A stretch of DNA of 5,158 nt, from contig JBAROU010000206.1 in the NCBI GenBank assembly GCA_049642385.1, forward strand, positions 1 through 5,158, written 5' to 3'. This document shows, piece after piece, positions 4,837 through 5,158 of this stretch (position 1 is the first letter of the stretch; every line of letters starts with the position of its first letter). A program made the position numbers and the translations under genes. The notes under the pieces were generated by a model. That model worked only from the letters and a program-made list of their open reading frames with translations, was not told the origin of the DNA and did no database searches. Source of the DNA: JBAROU01 sp049642385 (GTDB taxonomy: Bacteria > Chloroflexota > Dehalococcoidia > DSTF01 > RBG-16-68-14).

Positions 4837-4850
4837 CTCGGCAGGCCGAG
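4837..4850. terminator. inverted repeat between convergent genes
   Basis: CTCGG-CAGG-CCGAG is a perfect inverted repeat (CTCGGC/GCCGAG around AG if fully extended). A smaller GCGC-TGA-GCGC stem follows at 4866-4876. The site lies just beyond the stop of the minus-strand DinB-family gene and downstream of the plus-strand lipoprotein, so it could serve as a terminator in either direction. There is no T-run on either side. Confidence 0.3.
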
Positions 4851-4883
4851 ACCGGCGAGCCCGCCGCGCTGAGCGCAGTGGTT

Positions 4884-5158
4884 CTAGCGCCCGGCGGATG
4901 TCTTGAGGGCCCGGATCTGCGTGAGGTGGTTCTCGTCGTGGGCGATGGTGTCATCGACGAGCTGGCGGATGCTCATTCGGCCGAACTCGGGGTGCCGTCC
5001 CTGCCGCGCCCAGTTCCAGTGCACCAGGTCGGCCAGCATGTCGATGGTCTCGCCGCGCTGGGCGGCGAATTCGTCGAGAAGGGCCGTCAAAGTCGCGTCC
5101 TGGGGGTTGCGCTCTCGAATGAGAGCTTCCTGGTCGTACGGCTCGAGGCGGGGCTCCT
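4884..5158 (-). CDS. DinB-family protein, C-terminal part (gene continues past the window)
   Basis: The frame is open from the right edge to TAG at 4884-4886 and shows the last 90 residues. The start lies outside the window. The DinB-like four-helix superfamily signature is clear: HPEFGRMSIRQLVDDTI, then AHDENHLTQI, matching the usual HDxxHxxQ end of the family. The two histidines there would be the second and third metal ligands; the first would lie in the missing N-terminal part. Members include thiol-dependent transferases and many uncharacterised proteins. They should not be confused with DNA polymerase IV, which shares the dinB name. The gene converges on the lipoprotein gene and appears unrelated to it. 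TTG at 5088-5090 is unlikely to be the true start, because family-like sequence continues upstream. Confidence 0.85.
   Translation of the reverse strand, partial: EPRLEPYDQEALIRERNPQDATLTALLDEFAAQRGETIDMLADLVHWNWARQGRHPEFGRMSIRQLVDDTIAHDENHLTQIRALKTSAGR

Noticed and set aside
4796..4875. A complete tRNA gene on the minus strand
   Set aside because: The 3' end looks tRNA-like and a GCTC/GGGC D-arm-like pairing exists near 4855-4874. However, no anticodon loop with T at position 33, no matching 5' acceptor strand and no correct spacing can be found.

Overview
The window looks like chromosomal DNA of a GC-rich bacterium. A member of Chloroflexota (Dehalococcoidia-like) is the best guess. The basis is the dockerin-like protein at about 3155-4258, whose pattern 'DSDGDGCTDGEELG ... 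NPWDFFD ... ADILRIV ... FDRG ... DPWDLSEPDGAVSVGDIL' I associate from memory with proteins of that phylum. This is a memory-based inference and has not been checked by a search.

Layout. Bases 1-71 hold the tail of a low-complexity, probably glycine-rich ORF. Bases 72-399 contain no convincing gene. They hold a weak promoter candidate (159-187) and a leader rich in hairpins. Next come three tightly packed plus-strand genes for polyamine metabolism: a pyruvoyl-dependent decarboxylase of the SpeD family (400-828), a deoxyhypusine-synthase-like homospermidine synthase SpeY (825-1883), and an agmatinase-family ureohydrolase SpeB (1895-2806). The first two overlap by 4 bases (GTGA). The third starts 11 bases after the second, and its ribosome binding site overlaps the speY stop codon. 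No spermidine synthase gene (speE) is present in the visible cluster.

Bases 2807-3125 are a regulatory spacer. It contains a near-consensus sigma70 promoter (2894-2921), an operator-like set of TGACA/TGTCA half-sites beside its -35 box, a leader of about 200 nt, and a perfect 11-bp hairpin (3027-3054) followed by a T-rich run. This controls a two-gene unit for exported proteins: a secreted dockerin/EF-hand-like protein with a cysteine-rich C-terminal domain (3155-4258), then a small lipoprotein (4255-4755) coupled by an ATGA overlap. The dockerin-like gene has an odd 5' end. The best ribosome binding site and ATG (3126) lie in a different frame from the hydrophobic signal sequence.

The right end is a convergent junction with two hairpins, a short stretch resembling the 3' end of a tRNA-Ala on the minus strand (4796-4823), and the C-terminal part of a minus-strand DinB-family protein that runs off the window.

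How the genes may work together: SpeB and SpeY alone can turn agmatine into putrescine and then homospermidine. The missing step is arginine to agmatine. SpeD homologues lacking a SpeE partner are known to have become arginine or ornithine decarboxylases in several phyla. The attractive hypothesis is therefore a complete three-gene arginine -> agmatine -> putrescine -> homospermidine operon in which 'SpeD' is a pyruvoyl arginine decarboxylase. This is inference, and the substrate cannot be read from the sequence.
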